Positions 51,178-59,945 of a DNA stretch of 64,000 nucleotides are shown here, in pieces (within the stretch, counting starts at the first letter, position 1; the number at the start of each line of letters is the position of its first letter). Source of the DNA: DATACQ01 sp036555515 (GTDB lineage Bacteria; Desulfobacterota; Binatia; UBA9968); assembly GCA_036555515.1 (NCBI GenBank), contig DATBLC010000172.1, positions 23,035 to 87,034 on the forward strand, in the 5' to 3' direction. The notes beneath the pieces are model-generated. The model was not told the origin of the DNA. It made no database searches and saw nothing but the letters and a program-made list of their open reading frames with translations. The position numbers and the translations under genes are program-made.

Positions 51178-51267
51178 CGCTTCCCCCTTTAGAATTCATC
51201 ATCTTGCCTTTCGCTAATTACCACTTCGATGCGCGCTGTGCCAGTGGGAATATGACTTCGGCTCAAT

Positions 51268-51359
51268 GTTCAAGGTTCAAAAGTTCAAAGTTGGATTCAA
51301 GACATTGGCGCTAAGTTGTGAAGCTTACAGGGTCAGTCCGAAACGTTGAACCTTGAACC
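51268..51359. repeat. GTTCAAN heptad repeat hairpin
   Basis: Left arm GTTCAAGGTTCAAAAGTTC (from 51268) and right arm CGTTGAACCTTGAACC (51344-51359) are complementary, around a variable middle. It lies in the divergent gap between the CMD and solute-binding genes. Confidence 0.65.
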
Positions 51360-51460
51360 GAGCGGCGGAAGCCGCTCTTGGCGCAGAAGGGCAAAATGGT
51401 GTAACAGACATCATGTGCCGGCGTTGAAGCGCACGGGAGGCGAATAGAACAGGAGGAAGC

Positions 51461-52444
51461 ATGAAAACAATTTTGCGATGCGTTGGCCTGCTGTCGGTGG
51501 TTCTGTGTACTTTCATGTCCGGCCGTGTTGTCCACGGTCAAACACTGGATAAAGTCAGGCTGGGCAACAGCGGCACCGGCATTAATAATTATTTACTGGA
51601 CATCGGACGTCGCTCGGGCATTTTTCGCAAGAACGGGCTGGATTTGGAACCCATTTACGTGGGCAGCGGTTCGCTGCTCAACCAGGCGCTCATCGGCGGC
51701 ACCTTCGACATGATCATGTCTCAGGGTTCGGAGGCGATGTTGGCCAAGGTACGCGGCGCCGACGTCCGTATCACCGCGGTGGTCGCCAACCGCTTCAATC
51801 ACGTCTATCTCGCTGGGCCGTCGATCACCTCGATCAAGCAACTCAAGGGAAAGAAGGTCGCCGTAAGCCGCTTTGGTTCGGGCTCTCACTTTCAGACCAA
51901 CCTCGCCCTCAAGGATGGCGGACTGGACGCGGACAAGGATGTGACGATTTTGCAGATCGGCAATTCGTCGGCGCGTATGGCGGCCATCCTCGGCGGCACT
52001 GTCGACGGGACCATTATGGCCGCTGATTTCGTGCCGAAGGCGAGAAAAGAAGGTTTGAATATTCTCATGGATCTCGCCGACACCAAGATAGAGTATCCGT
52101 TTCTTTCGATCCACATGATGGGCAGTTACATCGATCGCAATCTGAGAATCGTCAAAGCTCTCATCAAAGGCTTGTCCGAGTCTATCCGCGCGCTGCAGAG
52201 CGATCCAGCCACCGCGAAAATCGCGATTCGCGCAGCCCTGCGCACCGACGACGCTGAAACCGTGGACTATGCGCTGCAGCGCAGCATAAGGGTCCTGGAT
52301 CCTCGTCCTTTCCCCACGGCCGCGGGGATTCAGACCGTCTTGGATGAGTTCAGCAGAGAAATCAAGGTCAAGACCGGCAAGTTCGAAGACTTCGTGGACA
52401 TGCGCGCATTGCGGGAACTGGAAAAAGAAGGATATTTCAAATGA
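51461..52444 (+). CDS. ABC transporter substrate-binding protein, NMT1/TauA-like
   Basis: A 327-residue periplasmic binding protein with a signal peptide (LRCVGLLSVVLCTFMSGRVVHGQ). VRLGNSGTGINNYLLDIGRRSGIFRKNGLDLEPIYVGSGSLLNQALIGGTFDMIMSQGSEAMLA is the NMT1/SsuA (sulfonate/nitrate/pyrimidine) pattern. No permease or ATPase gene is next to it. It is divergent from the CMD-CoA transferase operon. AGGAGG ribosome site before the ATG. Confidence 0.9.
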   Translation: MKTILRCVGLLSVVLCTFMSGRVVHGQTLDKVRLGNSGTGINNYLLDIGRRSGIFRKNGLDLEPIYVGSGSLLNQALIGGTFDMIMSQGSEAMLAKVRGADVRITAVVANRFNHVYLAGPSITSIKQLKGKKVAVSRFGSGSHFQTNLALKDGGLDADKDVTILQIGNSSARMAAILGGTVDGTIMAADFVPKARKEGLNILMDLADTKIEYPFLSIHMMGSYIDRNLRIVKALIKGLSESIRALQSDPATAKIAIRAALRTDDAETVDYALQRSIRVLDPRPFPTAAGIQTVLDEFSREIKVKTGKFEDFVDMRALRELEKEGYFK

Positions 52445-52822
52445 TCGAGGCTCGAATGAAACTCCGTACCGCAGAAAGTCAACGAATCTGCCAAAGTGCG
52501 AAAGAACATCCACGCTGCTCAAAAAGATCTCAGAGGCGAGGCGCGCGGTTTTCCTTATTCGTGTTCGTGATTCGTGTTCGTCCAACCATGAGCACGAACA
52601 ACGAGCACGATTTTCGCGAGGCGTTTGTGCGCAACGACAGACTGTGTGAAAACTCCGTTCATGGTTCGATTGGGCTCACCACGAACGGATATCGGAAGTT
52701 ACAAATCAAGCATTTAGCCGTTCGCCCTGAGCTATGTCGAAGGGCTCCTAATGAGTTTCCACACAGTCTGACGAGGCATATGAGTCTTTTTCAGCAGTCT
52801 GGGAATGATCGAGGCTAGCAAC
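52445..52822. other. 378-base gap with repeat material
   Basis: Beside the element at 52638-52770 it has a repeat at 52513-52546 (28 of 34 bases as at 31893-31926) and repeated ATTCGTGTTCGT units (52558-52583) with an inverted GAGCACGAACAACGAGCACG (52590-52609). Confidence 0.5.
52638..52770. mobile_element. Small element with terminal inverted repeats (133 bp)
   Basis: Ends CAGACTGTGTGAAAACTC and, inverted, CAGACTGTGTGGAAACTC, 17 of 18 identical. No transposase is inside, as in a MITE. It encloses GCCCTGAGCTATGTCGAAGG, a hairpin-forming sequence seen in many bacteria. Confidence 0.55.
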
Positions 52823-53224
52823 ATGACGATCGAGAGAATTTCGAGTCCCCACGTTGGCGAACCGCCGCCGCGCCGATGGTCCAACGCGCTGCGCGTCGGC
52901 GACATGCTTTTCATCTCCGGAATGGTCTCTCGCGCGGCGGATGGAACAACCATCGAGGGAAGTAACGAGTACGAACAGGCGAGAATTATCTTCGGCAAAA
53001 TTCGTCATCTCGTGGAAGCCGCCGGCGGCGCCATATCGGACGTAGTGAAAGTCACGATCTACGTTGTTAACATTAAAAACAATACCGAAGTGTGGCGCGC
53101 CCGCCAGGAATTCTTCACTGGCGATTTTCCCTGCTCGACATTGGTGGAAGTCCGCAATCTCGCGACTCCGGAGATACTCGTCGAGATCGAAGCCGTGGCG
53201 TTTATCGGCGCCGGGAAACGATAG
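52823..53224 (+). CDS. RidA/YjgF family protein
   Basis: A 133-residue RidA-like protein: WSNALRVGDMLFISGMVSRAADGTTIEG, ARIIFGKIRHLVEAAGGAISDVVKVTIYVVNI and CSTLVEVRNLATPEILVEIEAVAFI. The conserved Arg (VRNLATPE) of imine deaminases is present. It may remove reactive enamines/imines. ATG 52823 (MTIERISS) is used; the frame is open to 52805. Confidence 0.9.
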   Translation: MTIERISSPHVGEPPPRRWSNALRVGDMLFISGMVSRAADGTTIEGSNEYEQARIIFGKIRHLVEAAGGAISDVVKVTIYVVNIKNNTEVWRARQEFFTGDFPCSTLVEVRNLATPEILVEIEAVAFIGAGKR

Positions 53225-53242
53225 CGCGCAACGCGCCTACGG

Positions 53243-53269
53243 GTTCAAAGTTCAAGGTTCAATGTTCAA
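53243..53269. repeat. GTTCAAN heptad tandem repeat
   Basis: Four heptads GTTCAAAGTTCAAGGTTC and following units run directly into the palindromic element copy C. Confidence 0.65.
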
Positions 53270-53517
53270 CCCGGATTCCGCAGGCGACACTACACAGCAC
53301 GGCGTGAGCGAGGGACAAATCTGGAATAGCGAAGACATCCGACTCTACAGTTTCACAGTCTTTTTTTGGCCCTTAGCAAGCGGCTGTTACGGAGTTTTGA
53401 TAACCTCAGCAAAGCACCGATGAGCGTTGGCCGCTTAGAGGCAGAAACCCAGGCTTCGCTATGCAAAGTTTGCTCCTCGCTCTATGCGGCAATTGCAACT
53501 GCGGAATTCGGGTCGAA
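53265..53517. mobile_element. Palindromic element, copy C (long form, 253 bp)
   Basis: Ends TTCAACCCGGATTCCGCAG and an inverted end matching at 17 of 19 positions (53499-53517). Inner segments such as CTGGAATAGCGAAGACATCC and the AAAGCACCGATGAGCGTTGG region resemble copy A. No gene inside. Confidence 0.62.
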
Positions 53518-53531
53518 CCTTGAACCACATT

Positions 53532-54422
53532 CTACTCGTACAAGAGCCTGGCCGGATTGGCGTGCAGCATCGTGCTAATTTCCGCCGCCGAGAACCCTTC
53601 CTCCAAAAGCAGCTGCACCATGACGCGCAAAGACTCCACCGGCGGCGGGTTGTGCAGTTGGCCGGCGTCGCTCGAGAGTACCATGCGAGCCACGCCGATG
53701 CGCCGGATCCCTGCGGCGAAATCCTCTACCCCGAGGCGCCACCACCTGGGCAGCAACTCGCCGGCTGTGTAATTGATGAGAGCGCCACGGGCCGCTAACG
53801 TTTCTTGTTGTTCCAAGCTGAGATGCGAGAAGAACGGGTGATCGACGACCATCTTCTTCACCCCCGCCGCGCGCGCCGCCAAGAGCAGTTGCTCCATCTC
53901 CGCGAAAGACATGTGGCCGAGATTCAGAATGACATTCGCCTCGGCGATGAGGCGCAGGATTTCACAAACTTCAGGTGACAGCGAGGCGTCGTTACCAATG
54001 ATGCGAATACGCGGCTGGCTGCGCGTGTATTGTGACAGTCCTCCGGGAATCACTAACCCCTTTCCATGTTGCCCGATCTCCCCACCGACGAGCGTGGCGT
54101 GATTGCATGAATCCACGGTGGGAAACCAAACCTGCTTCGCTCCATATTTAAGCGCCGCTTCCACCGCAATTGGATTCACACCCCCAACATGCAGATTTAG
54201 CGCGATGCCGCCAAATACATCGATGCCCGGAACCGCCTTCGCAGTGGCGACGGCATGGGCCGCGGTCGGGAAATTGTGCGATTTGATGACGATGGCGCGC
54301 ATCCCAACTGCCCGAGCAGACTCGGCTAATTCCACATGGTCTTGAATTCGCGGATAAAGGTCGGGACCGGAGTGCACATGAATATCTATGGCTTCATTAA
54401 GCAGCGCGAGGTCTTCACGCAT
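53532..54422 (-). CDS. Amidohydrolase-like protein, DUF6282 family
   Basis: A 296-residue TIM-barrel metal-dependent hydrolase-like protein. It starts EAIDIHVHSGPDLYPRIQDHVELA, with an HxH metal site, then AIVIKSHNFPTAAHA, NLGHMSFAEMEQLL and VLSSDAGQLHNPPP (metal Asp region). This pattern is the DUF6282 group; substrate unknown. It is convergent with the RidA gene. Confidence 0.85.
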   Translation of the reverse strand: MREDLALLNEAIDIHVHSGPDLYPRIQDHVELAESARAVGMRAIVIKSHNFPTAAHAVATAKAVPGIDVFGGIALNLHVGGVNPIAVEAALKYGAKQVWFPTVDSCNHATLVGGEIGQHGKGLVIPGGLSQYTRSQPRIRIIGNDASLSPEVCEILRLIAEANVILNLGHMSFAEMEQLLLAARAAGVKKMVVDHPFFSHLSLEQQETLAARGALINYTAGELLPRWWRLGVEDFAAGIRRIGVARMVLSSDAGQLHNPPPVESLRVMVQLLLEEGFSAAEISTMLHANPARLLYE

Positions 54423-54486
54423 CGTTCGGCTCCTTTGCTTCCGGCGGCGATCGGATTAAGCCTTACGGCTGACTCCATCGAGCATC

Positions 54487-56187
54487 TCATAGCCTTTGGG
54501 CCCGCACCAGCACGAGCGGCGCGTCACCCTCGGGTCCTTTGCCAGTGCTCTTTAGCAACGGCGCCGGGAGATTGGGGTTAAATTTTCGCAAATCCAGCCA
54601 TTCCTTTTCCGCCATGATTGCAAATGCATCACCTCGGCCAATCTTGGCGGCGATCTCCTCCGGCGGTAGATCATGCGTCTCGACCGGTTCGCCGCGGTAA
54701 AAGACCACCGGATCGCTGTTAAAGGACCGGCCGTACAGATACAGCTTGTGCTCCGGTCTTACGAGTCGGTTGACCTCGATCATGAACGGGCGGTAGCTCT
54801 TCGCCTCGGCGATTTTTGGCACGACGAGACCGCGGGCGACAAATGAAAAAACGGCGGCGATCAGCACCAAGCGCACCGCGGCCGCGCGCATACGCTGAAA
54901 CCACAGACAGTGCGCCAGGGAGAACCACAGTAGCGCTGCGAACAGCGCGGCCACCGTGAATCTCAAGCCAAACGCCGCCAATTCGTTTTTTATGACGATG
55001 AAGTTGGCGCGGTCCTTGGGCTTGAGCAACCCTTCGATGGGGGTGAACAATGAAGCCGGATCGTGATTCCATATATCCCCGACAACAACGAGCGCCAGGA
55101 TCACGCCCGTGAAGCCGGCAAAAAGCGCGACTGCGCGAACATAGTATGACCTCCCGCCCGCTGCGCCACTATGATCGACAAACCACTTCGCCGTGAGTAT
55201 CGCGAGCGCGGGATAGAGCGGCAGTAGATACACGGGCCGTTTGCCTACGGAAATAGAAAAGAACACGAACATGGCCGCGAACCAGAGCTTGAAAAAAAAC
55301 CGGTTGTCGCCGGACGGCGGGCCTTTTTTGAATGAATCCCATAGCACCACGGGCAGGAGGAGTCCCCAGGGTAGTCCCTGTGAAAAAAGATAGGGAACGT
55401 AATAGTAAACGGGATGGCTGTGGCCGGAACCACCGGCAAACCGGCTCAGATTTTCTTGCAAGATTTGCCGGTCAAAGAATCCCGCACCGCCGCGCGTCAC
55501 CGCAATGGCGTACCAACCCGCGGCGAGCGCAAGCATCAAGATGACGCCGGGATGAAAAAAAAATTTCGCGAGCAGGTCCCAATTCCGTTTGGCCGACAGA
55601 AAGGCGCCGGCCACCAGCGCCGGCAGCAAAATGCCCAACGGTCCCTTGGCCAGAGTGGCTGTTCCGGTGACGGCAAAAAACAGGTAATACCAGAAAGGAT
55701 TTACCAGGAAGCCCCGATACAACGAATAAAACAGCGCCAGGCTGAGACTCACAAAAAAACACAGGGTCATATCAACCCGCGCATCCAGAGCCTGGTCTTG
55801 GTAAACCAAGGTCGTCGCCAGAACCGCGCCGGCGAGCAGCGCCGTTTCCGGATCAAATAACTTGCGCGCGAAAAAGTAGATCAGCAGAACTCCCAAGGTG
55901 GCGTAAAGGGCAGACGGGAAGCGCACCGTCGCTTCGTCGAGTTTGCCCGTCACTTGATAGGTCGCGGCCGCCGACCAATGAAATAGCGGCGGTTTGGAAG
56001 GCACGTCCGTGGCGCGCTTGAGCGGCACCAGCCACTCGCCGCGGCGCACAATGTCCTGCACCGCCATCGCTTCACGCGGCTCGCCTTTGTCGAAAAACGG
56101 CGCGGCGCCAAGGTAGGGAAAATAAAGAACGGCGCAGAGAAAGAACAGCAACGCGGCGTGGATAGCCGGTGAAAAACGTTGGATCAT
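54487..56187 (-). CDS. ArnT-like glycosyltransferase family 39 protein
   Basis: A 566-residue inner-membrane protein with about 12 helices and the GT83/ArnT start YFPYLGAAPFFDKGEPREAMAVQDIVRRGEWLVP, with KPPLFHWSAA. The Asp-Glu-rich first loop (F-D-KGEPRE) is where ArnT-type enzymes bind the undecaprenyl donor. It may modify lipid A or another envelope glycan. It is followed by the DUF6282 gene on the same strand, 64 bases away. Confidence 0.9.
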   Translation of the reverse strand: MIQRFSPAIHAALLFFLCAVLYFPYLGAAPFFDKGEPREAMAVQDIVRRGEWLVPLKRATDVPSKPPLFHWSAAATYQVTGKLDEATVRFPSALYATLGVLLIYFFARKLFDPETALLAGAVLATTLVYQDQALDARVDMTLCFFVSLSLALFYSLYRGFLVNPFWYYLFFAVTGTATLAKGPLGILLPALVAGAFLSAKRNWDLLAKFFFHPGVILMLALAAGWYAIAVTRGGAGFFDRQILQENLSRFAGGSGHSHPVYYYVPYLFSQGLPWGLLLPVVLWDSFKKGPPSGDNRFFFKLWFAAMFVFFSISVGKRPVYLLPLYPALAILTAKWFVDHSGAAGGRSYYVRAVALFAGFTGVILALVVVGDIWNHDPASLFTPIEGLLKPKDRANFIVIKNELAAFGLRFTVAALFAALLWFSLAHCLWFQRMRAAAVRLVLIAAVFSFVARGLVVPKIAEAKSYRPFMIEVNRLVRPEHKLYLYGRSFNSDPVVFYRGEPVETHDLPPEEIAAKIGRGDAFAIMAEKEWLDLRKFNPNLPAPLLKSTGKGPEGDAPLVLVRAQRL

Positions 56188-56261
56188 CCTTCAGATTGAT
56201 AACCTTTTCCCGCCGCTTCTTAAAGAGAAGGCCTCACAAGTCGTTCGCATCGTTTCAAAAA

Positions 56262-56306
56262 GTTCCAATCGTTCAGAACGTTTTGAATAGGTTGAACGAC
56301 TTGAAG
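56262..56306. repeat. Diverged GTTCCAATC / GTTGAACGAC hairpin
   Basis: GTTCCAATCGTTCAGAACG and a TTTTGAATAGGTTGAACGAC arm suggest a degraded copy of the nine-mer hairpin family. Confidence 0.45.
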
Positions 56307-56339
56307 GTTATGAACCTCGTTTGCAGCCCGCGATAGAAG

Positions 56340-56521
56340 AGTTCACCCTGTTCCGACATTAATTTGACTCTTACAGTGATTTTTCTCCTGGGTAACCAAG
56401 TGCGACTTTAGCCTGTTCGATGTTTCACCAATGATGGTGTTTTGATTTCGTTGGATTAACTATCTTTCAGCCAGAGTTTTCCCCGAATTTGCGGAACTTT
56501 ATTGTCGGAACAGGGTTCACT
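56340..56521. mobile_element. Small element with terminal inverted repeats (182 bp)
   Basis: Ends AGTTCACCCTGTTCCGACA and, inverted, AGTGAACCCTGTTCCGACA, 17 of 19 identical with an exact 14-base core. No gene is inside. The ends differ from those of the other two element families. Confidence 0.55.
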
Positions 56522-56588
56522 CCTCCGCCGGTAATCTTGCGGAAATCCGGGCTTGCACCGGGCGTTCATCACGGTTATCTTGGCGCAA

Positions 56589-57056
56589 ATGAATCTCAAG
56601 GAACGAACCTATCTCTGGTATGTCGCGCTGCTGCGCATTTACATCGGCTATTACCTTCTCTTGCAAGGCATAAGAAAATACCAACGCGACTTTCCCAAGG
56701 GTGACTGGATCGGGCGACAAATCGGCGATCTCGCGGCGCTCGATCTCTATCCCTGGTACAAGGCTTTTTTGCAGGCCTACGTCGTCCCGCACCGCGAGCT
56801 GTTCGGCACTCTCGTTATGGCCGGTGAAATTCTGGTCGGCGGCTGCCTGCTGCTCGGCCTGCTCACGCGCTTCAGCGCCTTCGTCGGTCTGTTCATGTTG
56901 GTTAATTATTATTTTGGCCCCGGCATGGCGCGTGGCGGCGCCATGCTGGCGCAACAGCAGACTTTTATTGTCGCTCTGATCGTAATTCTGCTATCGAATC
57001 CCGGCAGAACACTGGGTCTCGACGGGCTGATCTTTCGCGGCGGAAGAAAAGGATGA
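56589..57056 (+). CDS. DoxX family membrane protein
   Basis: A 155-residue four-helix membrane protein: TYLWYVALLRIYIGYYLLLQGIRKYQRDFPKG, LFGTLVMAGEILVGGCLLLGLLTRFSAFVGLFMLVNYYF and IVALIVILLSNPGRTLGLDG. This is the DoxX/DoxD fold, tied in some bacteria to redox or quinone functions. The ATG at 56589 (MNLKERTYLWYV) is preferred. Its stop overlaps the aldo/keto reductase start (ATGA). Confidence 0.86.
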   Translation: MNLKERTYLWYVALLRIYIGYYLLLQGIRKYQRDFPKGDWIGRQIGDLAALDLYPWYKAFLQAYVVPHRELFGTLVMAGEILVGGCLLLGLLTRFSAFVGLFMLVNYYFGPGMARGGAMLAQQQTFIVALIVILLSNPGRTLGLDGLIFRGGRKG

Positions 57057-58165
57057 ACATGAAGCTCGCAGGATACGCCACCACGTCAGGCACCGAGCGG
57101 TACCGCAAGCGCTTTGAAAAAAGCGTCGCACCGGAGCATTTTCGCCACTCCCAGAATCTCTTGATCTCCTCCATCGGTCTCGGCACTTACCTTGGCGACT
57201 GCGACGCCGAAACCGACCGGCTTTATCATGGCGCCATCGTGCGCGCGGTGGAGTCCGGCTGCAACGTCATCGACAGCGCCATCAACTACCGATTTCAACG
57301 CAGCGAGCGCTCCATCGGCAGCGCGCTCAAAGAGCTCGCCGCCAAAGGCTATAAGCGGGACGAAATCGTTATCGCGACCAAAGGCGGCTTTATCCCTTAT
57401 GACGGGGCGCCGCCCAAAGACGCGCGGCGCTATTTCGAGGACACTTTCGTCAAACCCGGCGTCGCACAGCTCTCCGACATCGTCGCCAACTGCCACTGCA
57501 TGACGCCCGCGTATATTCTCAACCAGCTCGATTGCAGCCTCCGCAACCTCGCCATCGAGTCCATCGATATCTACTACGTCCACAATCCTGAAATTCAACT
57601 GGGAAAAATTTCCAGAGAAGAATTCAACGACCGTCTGCTGAAAGTGTTCGAGGCGCTGGAAGGCGCGGCAGCGGCGGGGAAAATACGCATGTACGGCACC
57701 GCCACATGGAACGGTTACCGCAACGACGCGGCGGCCAAGGACTACCTTTCGCTGCCCGAAATCACCGCCCTTGCGGAAAAAGCCGGCGGTAAGACGCACC
57801 ACTTCAAAGCGATCCAGTTGCCGCTGAATTTGGGCATGACCGAGGCGCTGTCTCTGAGCAACCAGGAGTTTCAAGGGAAAAAACAGACGACCCTGGAAGC
57901 GGCCCAGGCCTTCGGCATCACCGTGATGTGCAGTGCAGCGGTGCTGCAAGGCCAGCTGACGCGAAATTTACCGGACATCATCGCCGATATTTTCGCGGGA
58001 TTGAATACCGATGGCCAACGCGCCTTGCAGTTCGTCCGCTCGACCCCCGGCGTGACCACGGCACTAGTAGGAATGAAGCAAATTGCGCATGTCGACGAAA
58101 ATCTGCAAACAGCGAAACTGCCGCCGGCTTCCTGGGAGCAATATTCGAAACTGTTCCAGGGCTAG
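57053..58165 (+). CDS. Aldo/keto reductase family protein
   Basis: A 370-residue (alpha/beta)8 reductase: LLISSIGLGTYLGDCDAETDRLYHGAIVRAVESGCNVIDSAINYRFQRSERSIGSALKEL (Asp and Tyr of the active site), IATKGGF and IDIYYVHNPEIQLGK, then a VTTALVGMKQIAHVDENL NADPH region. It is longer than the usual 320 residues. Coupled to DoxX, so a membrane-linked redox role is possible. Confidence 0.88.
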   Translation: MNMKLAGYATTSGTERYRKRFEKSVAPEHFRHSQNLLISSIGLGTYLGDCDAETDRLYHGAIVRAVESGCNVIDSAINYRFQRSERSIGSALKELAAKGYKRDEIVIATKGGFIPYDGAPPKDARRYFEDTFVKPGVAQLSDIVANCHCMTPAYILNQLDCSLRNLAIESIDIYYVHNPEIQLGKISREEFNDRLLKVFEALEGAAAAGKIRMYGTATWNGYRNDAAAKDYLSLPEITALAEKAGGKTHHFKAIQLPLNLGMTEALSLSNQEFQGKKQTTLEAAQAFGITVMCSAAVLQGQLTRNLPDIIADIFAGLNTDGQRALQFVRSTPGVTTALVGMKQIAHVDENLQTAKLPPASWEQYSKLFQG

Positions 58166-58254
58166 CCTGCCGCTCAAAAAACCTCATGGGCGATGACCCG
58201 TCCCTGATTCTTGAGCGGCCGCCATTTGTTATGACTTCACTACCGTCACAAGCT

Positions 58255-59334
58255 TCATTTCCGAAGCAATAGCTTATTATAAAGCCCAATCAGCTCGTTA
58301 TATCGGTCGCCCCATTTCTCCGGCGACGGGATTACCACCTTGCGGTCGCCGATGTCGTCGGGACCCTTTCCTGTAATGCTCTTATGCCCCATCCAGCGAC
58401 CGTGACCGTACATGATGTCTTGGCCCTTTTTTGACATCAGAAAATCCGCGATGAGCGCGGCCGCATGCGGGTGCGGCGGGCGGGCAGACATGTATATCGG
58501 CACCAACGACTTCACCGGAACGTAGGGTTTCGGAAAGACGTAGTCGATGGGCGCTCCGGCTTTCTTTTTCGCGATAGCCTCCTGGTGGTGGCCATCGATT
58601 TCGAGATGAAACTCACCGGCGGCAACCAGCTGCGTGATTAGCGTCGGTCCGCGCCGAACGTGGAGTGATTGCTGGCCGATCCGGGTGGCGAGCTCGATAC
58701 CCTTCGATTCGCCGTAATAATCAAGCAATGCCGCCAACCAGTCAAAGGATTCATCGTCCAGCGCCATCTTGCCGGACCATTTTGGGTTCGTCAGATCTTC
58801 CATCGAACCCGGCGCTTCCTTCCCGCTCACCATCTTGGCATTGAAAATAAAGACGAGTGGCGTGGCGAAAATGCCGTTGAGGAATCCCTCCTTGTCATAA
58901 AAGCTGTCGCGCAGCTGGTTCCGATAGGGGCTTTTGTAGCGCATGATGGCGCCTGCCTTCTTGAGTGTATTGATCGTCATGCTTCGGGTATTGAAGACGT
59001 CATACAAGTATGAGCGCGCCCGAAACTCTGTCAGGACCTTATTGAGTAACGCGCCCCCGCCGCCGGTCAAGGCATTGACTTTCAGAAACGGATACTGCGC
59101 TTCAAAAGCGTTGATCAGATCCTGCGCGTAGGCGCGGTTCATCGCCACATACCAGGTCACGGTGCCTTCCTTCTTCGCACCGTTCACGAGTCGCGCCTGC
59201 CGTTCGGTTTCCGGCAGCCGATTAATTTCGTCGAGCAGCTTCTCTTCGGATTGCGCCGAAACATGGCCGGCGCAAGAAAGAAACCAGGCCAAAAATAAAA
59301 TCAAGCAACGATATCGAATCTTAAGCAACATCAT
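58255..59334 (-). CDS. Extracellular solute-binding protein, Fe(III)/AfuA-like
   Basis: A 359-residue binding protein with a signal peptide (LILFLAWFLSCAGHVSAQ). GTVTWYVAMNRAYAQDLINAFEAQYPFLKVNALTGGGGALLNKVL is the pattern of the iron/ polyamine/ 2-aminoethylphosphonate cluster (type 2). No permease or ATPase gene is adjacent. It lies between the aldo/keto reductase (convergent) and a cupin gene. Confidence 0.88.
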   Translation of the reverse strand: MMLLKIRYRCLILFLAWFLSCAGHVSAQSEEKLLDEINRLPETERQARLVNGAKKEGTVTWYVAMNRAYAQDLINAFEAQYPFLKVNALTGGGGALLNKVLTEFRARSYLYDVFNTRSMTINTLKKAGAIMRYKSPYRNQLRDSFYDKEGFLNGIFATPLVFIFNAKMVSGKEAPGSMEDLTNPKWSGKMALDDESFDWLAALLDYYGESKGIELATRIGQQSLHVRRGPTLITQLVAAGEFHLEIDGHHQEAIAKKKAGAPIDYVFPKPYVPVKSLVPIYMSARPPHPHAAALIADFLMSKKGQDIMYGHGRWMGHKSITGKGPDDIGDRKVVIPSPEKWGDRYNELIGLYNKLLLRK

Positions 59335-59400
59335 GGCCTCCCTTTGCTCCCTTCATTTTTTGCCCCGCCGCCCGCTCTTTCTCCAGGGTTCGTAAATATC

Positions 59401-59859
59401 TCACAATTTCCCCGGCTCCATGCCGTGCCGCTTCATCAGCGCTCTCTCGTCTTCGGCACTGGGCGGAACCGTACCTGACCACAGCGCCTGCAACTCTTCA
59501 AAGTAAGCGTCCATCGCGGGCGCATGAATGATCAGCAAGCGAGACGGCACCGGCGCGGCATTGCCAAAAGTATGCGACACGCCCCCTGGCACAAGCACGA
59601 ACGATCCAGGCCGGCCGATAACCGTGTCGGCACCGAGGAAAAACTCTATTTCTCCGTCGAGCACGTAAAAGGCTTCTTCACAATTGGTATGGATGTGCGG
59701 CGGGGGCTTCCTGCCGCCCGCAGGGAGCGTACGTTCCATGAACGAGAAGGCCCCATTGGTGCTGGCGTGGGTGGCTTTGAAAAACATCGTGCTGCCGCGC
59801 GCGCTGAGGACTTTGCCCTCGCCGGCCTCGAAGAAACTCGCTTTGTCCCTCATGGGCAT
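59401..59859 (-). CDS. Cupin domain protein
   Basis: A 152-residue single cupin. Motif 1 is GGRKPPPHIHTNCEEAFYVLDGEIEF (metal ligands HxH and Glu) and motif 2 is GSFVLVPGGVSHTFGN. Its metal and substrate are unknown; it may be a dioxygenase or isomerase. Neighbours on the same strand are a solute-binding protein and a molybdoenzyme. Confidence 0.88.
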   Translation of the reverse strand: MPMRDKASFFEAGEGKVLSARGSTMFFKATHASTNGAFSFMERTLPAGGRKPPPHIHTNCEEAFYVLDGEIEFFLGADTVIGRPGSFVLVPGGVSHTFGNAAPVPSRLLIIHAPAMDAYFEELQALWSGTVPPSAEDERALMKRHGMEPGKL

Positions 59860-59945
59860 CTCCTTCTTCCCTGGTTCTAATTACAGCTGAGAGTCACGGT
59901 TCCTTCGCGCCTGTCAAAAAGAAGCCGAACTTTTCAACTGGCTGT

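Larger units (their letters stand above)
56188..56588. other. 400-base gap with repeats
   Basis: It holds a nine-mer type hairpin (56262-56306) and the inverted-repeat element 56340-56521. No gene is supported. The DoxX promoter should lie near its right end or within the element. Confidence 0.5.

Noticed and set aside
51593..52585. A 330-codon minus-strand frame opposite the NMT1-like gene
   Set aside because: The plus-strand protein has a signal peptide and the binding-protein pattern; the antisense frame does not.
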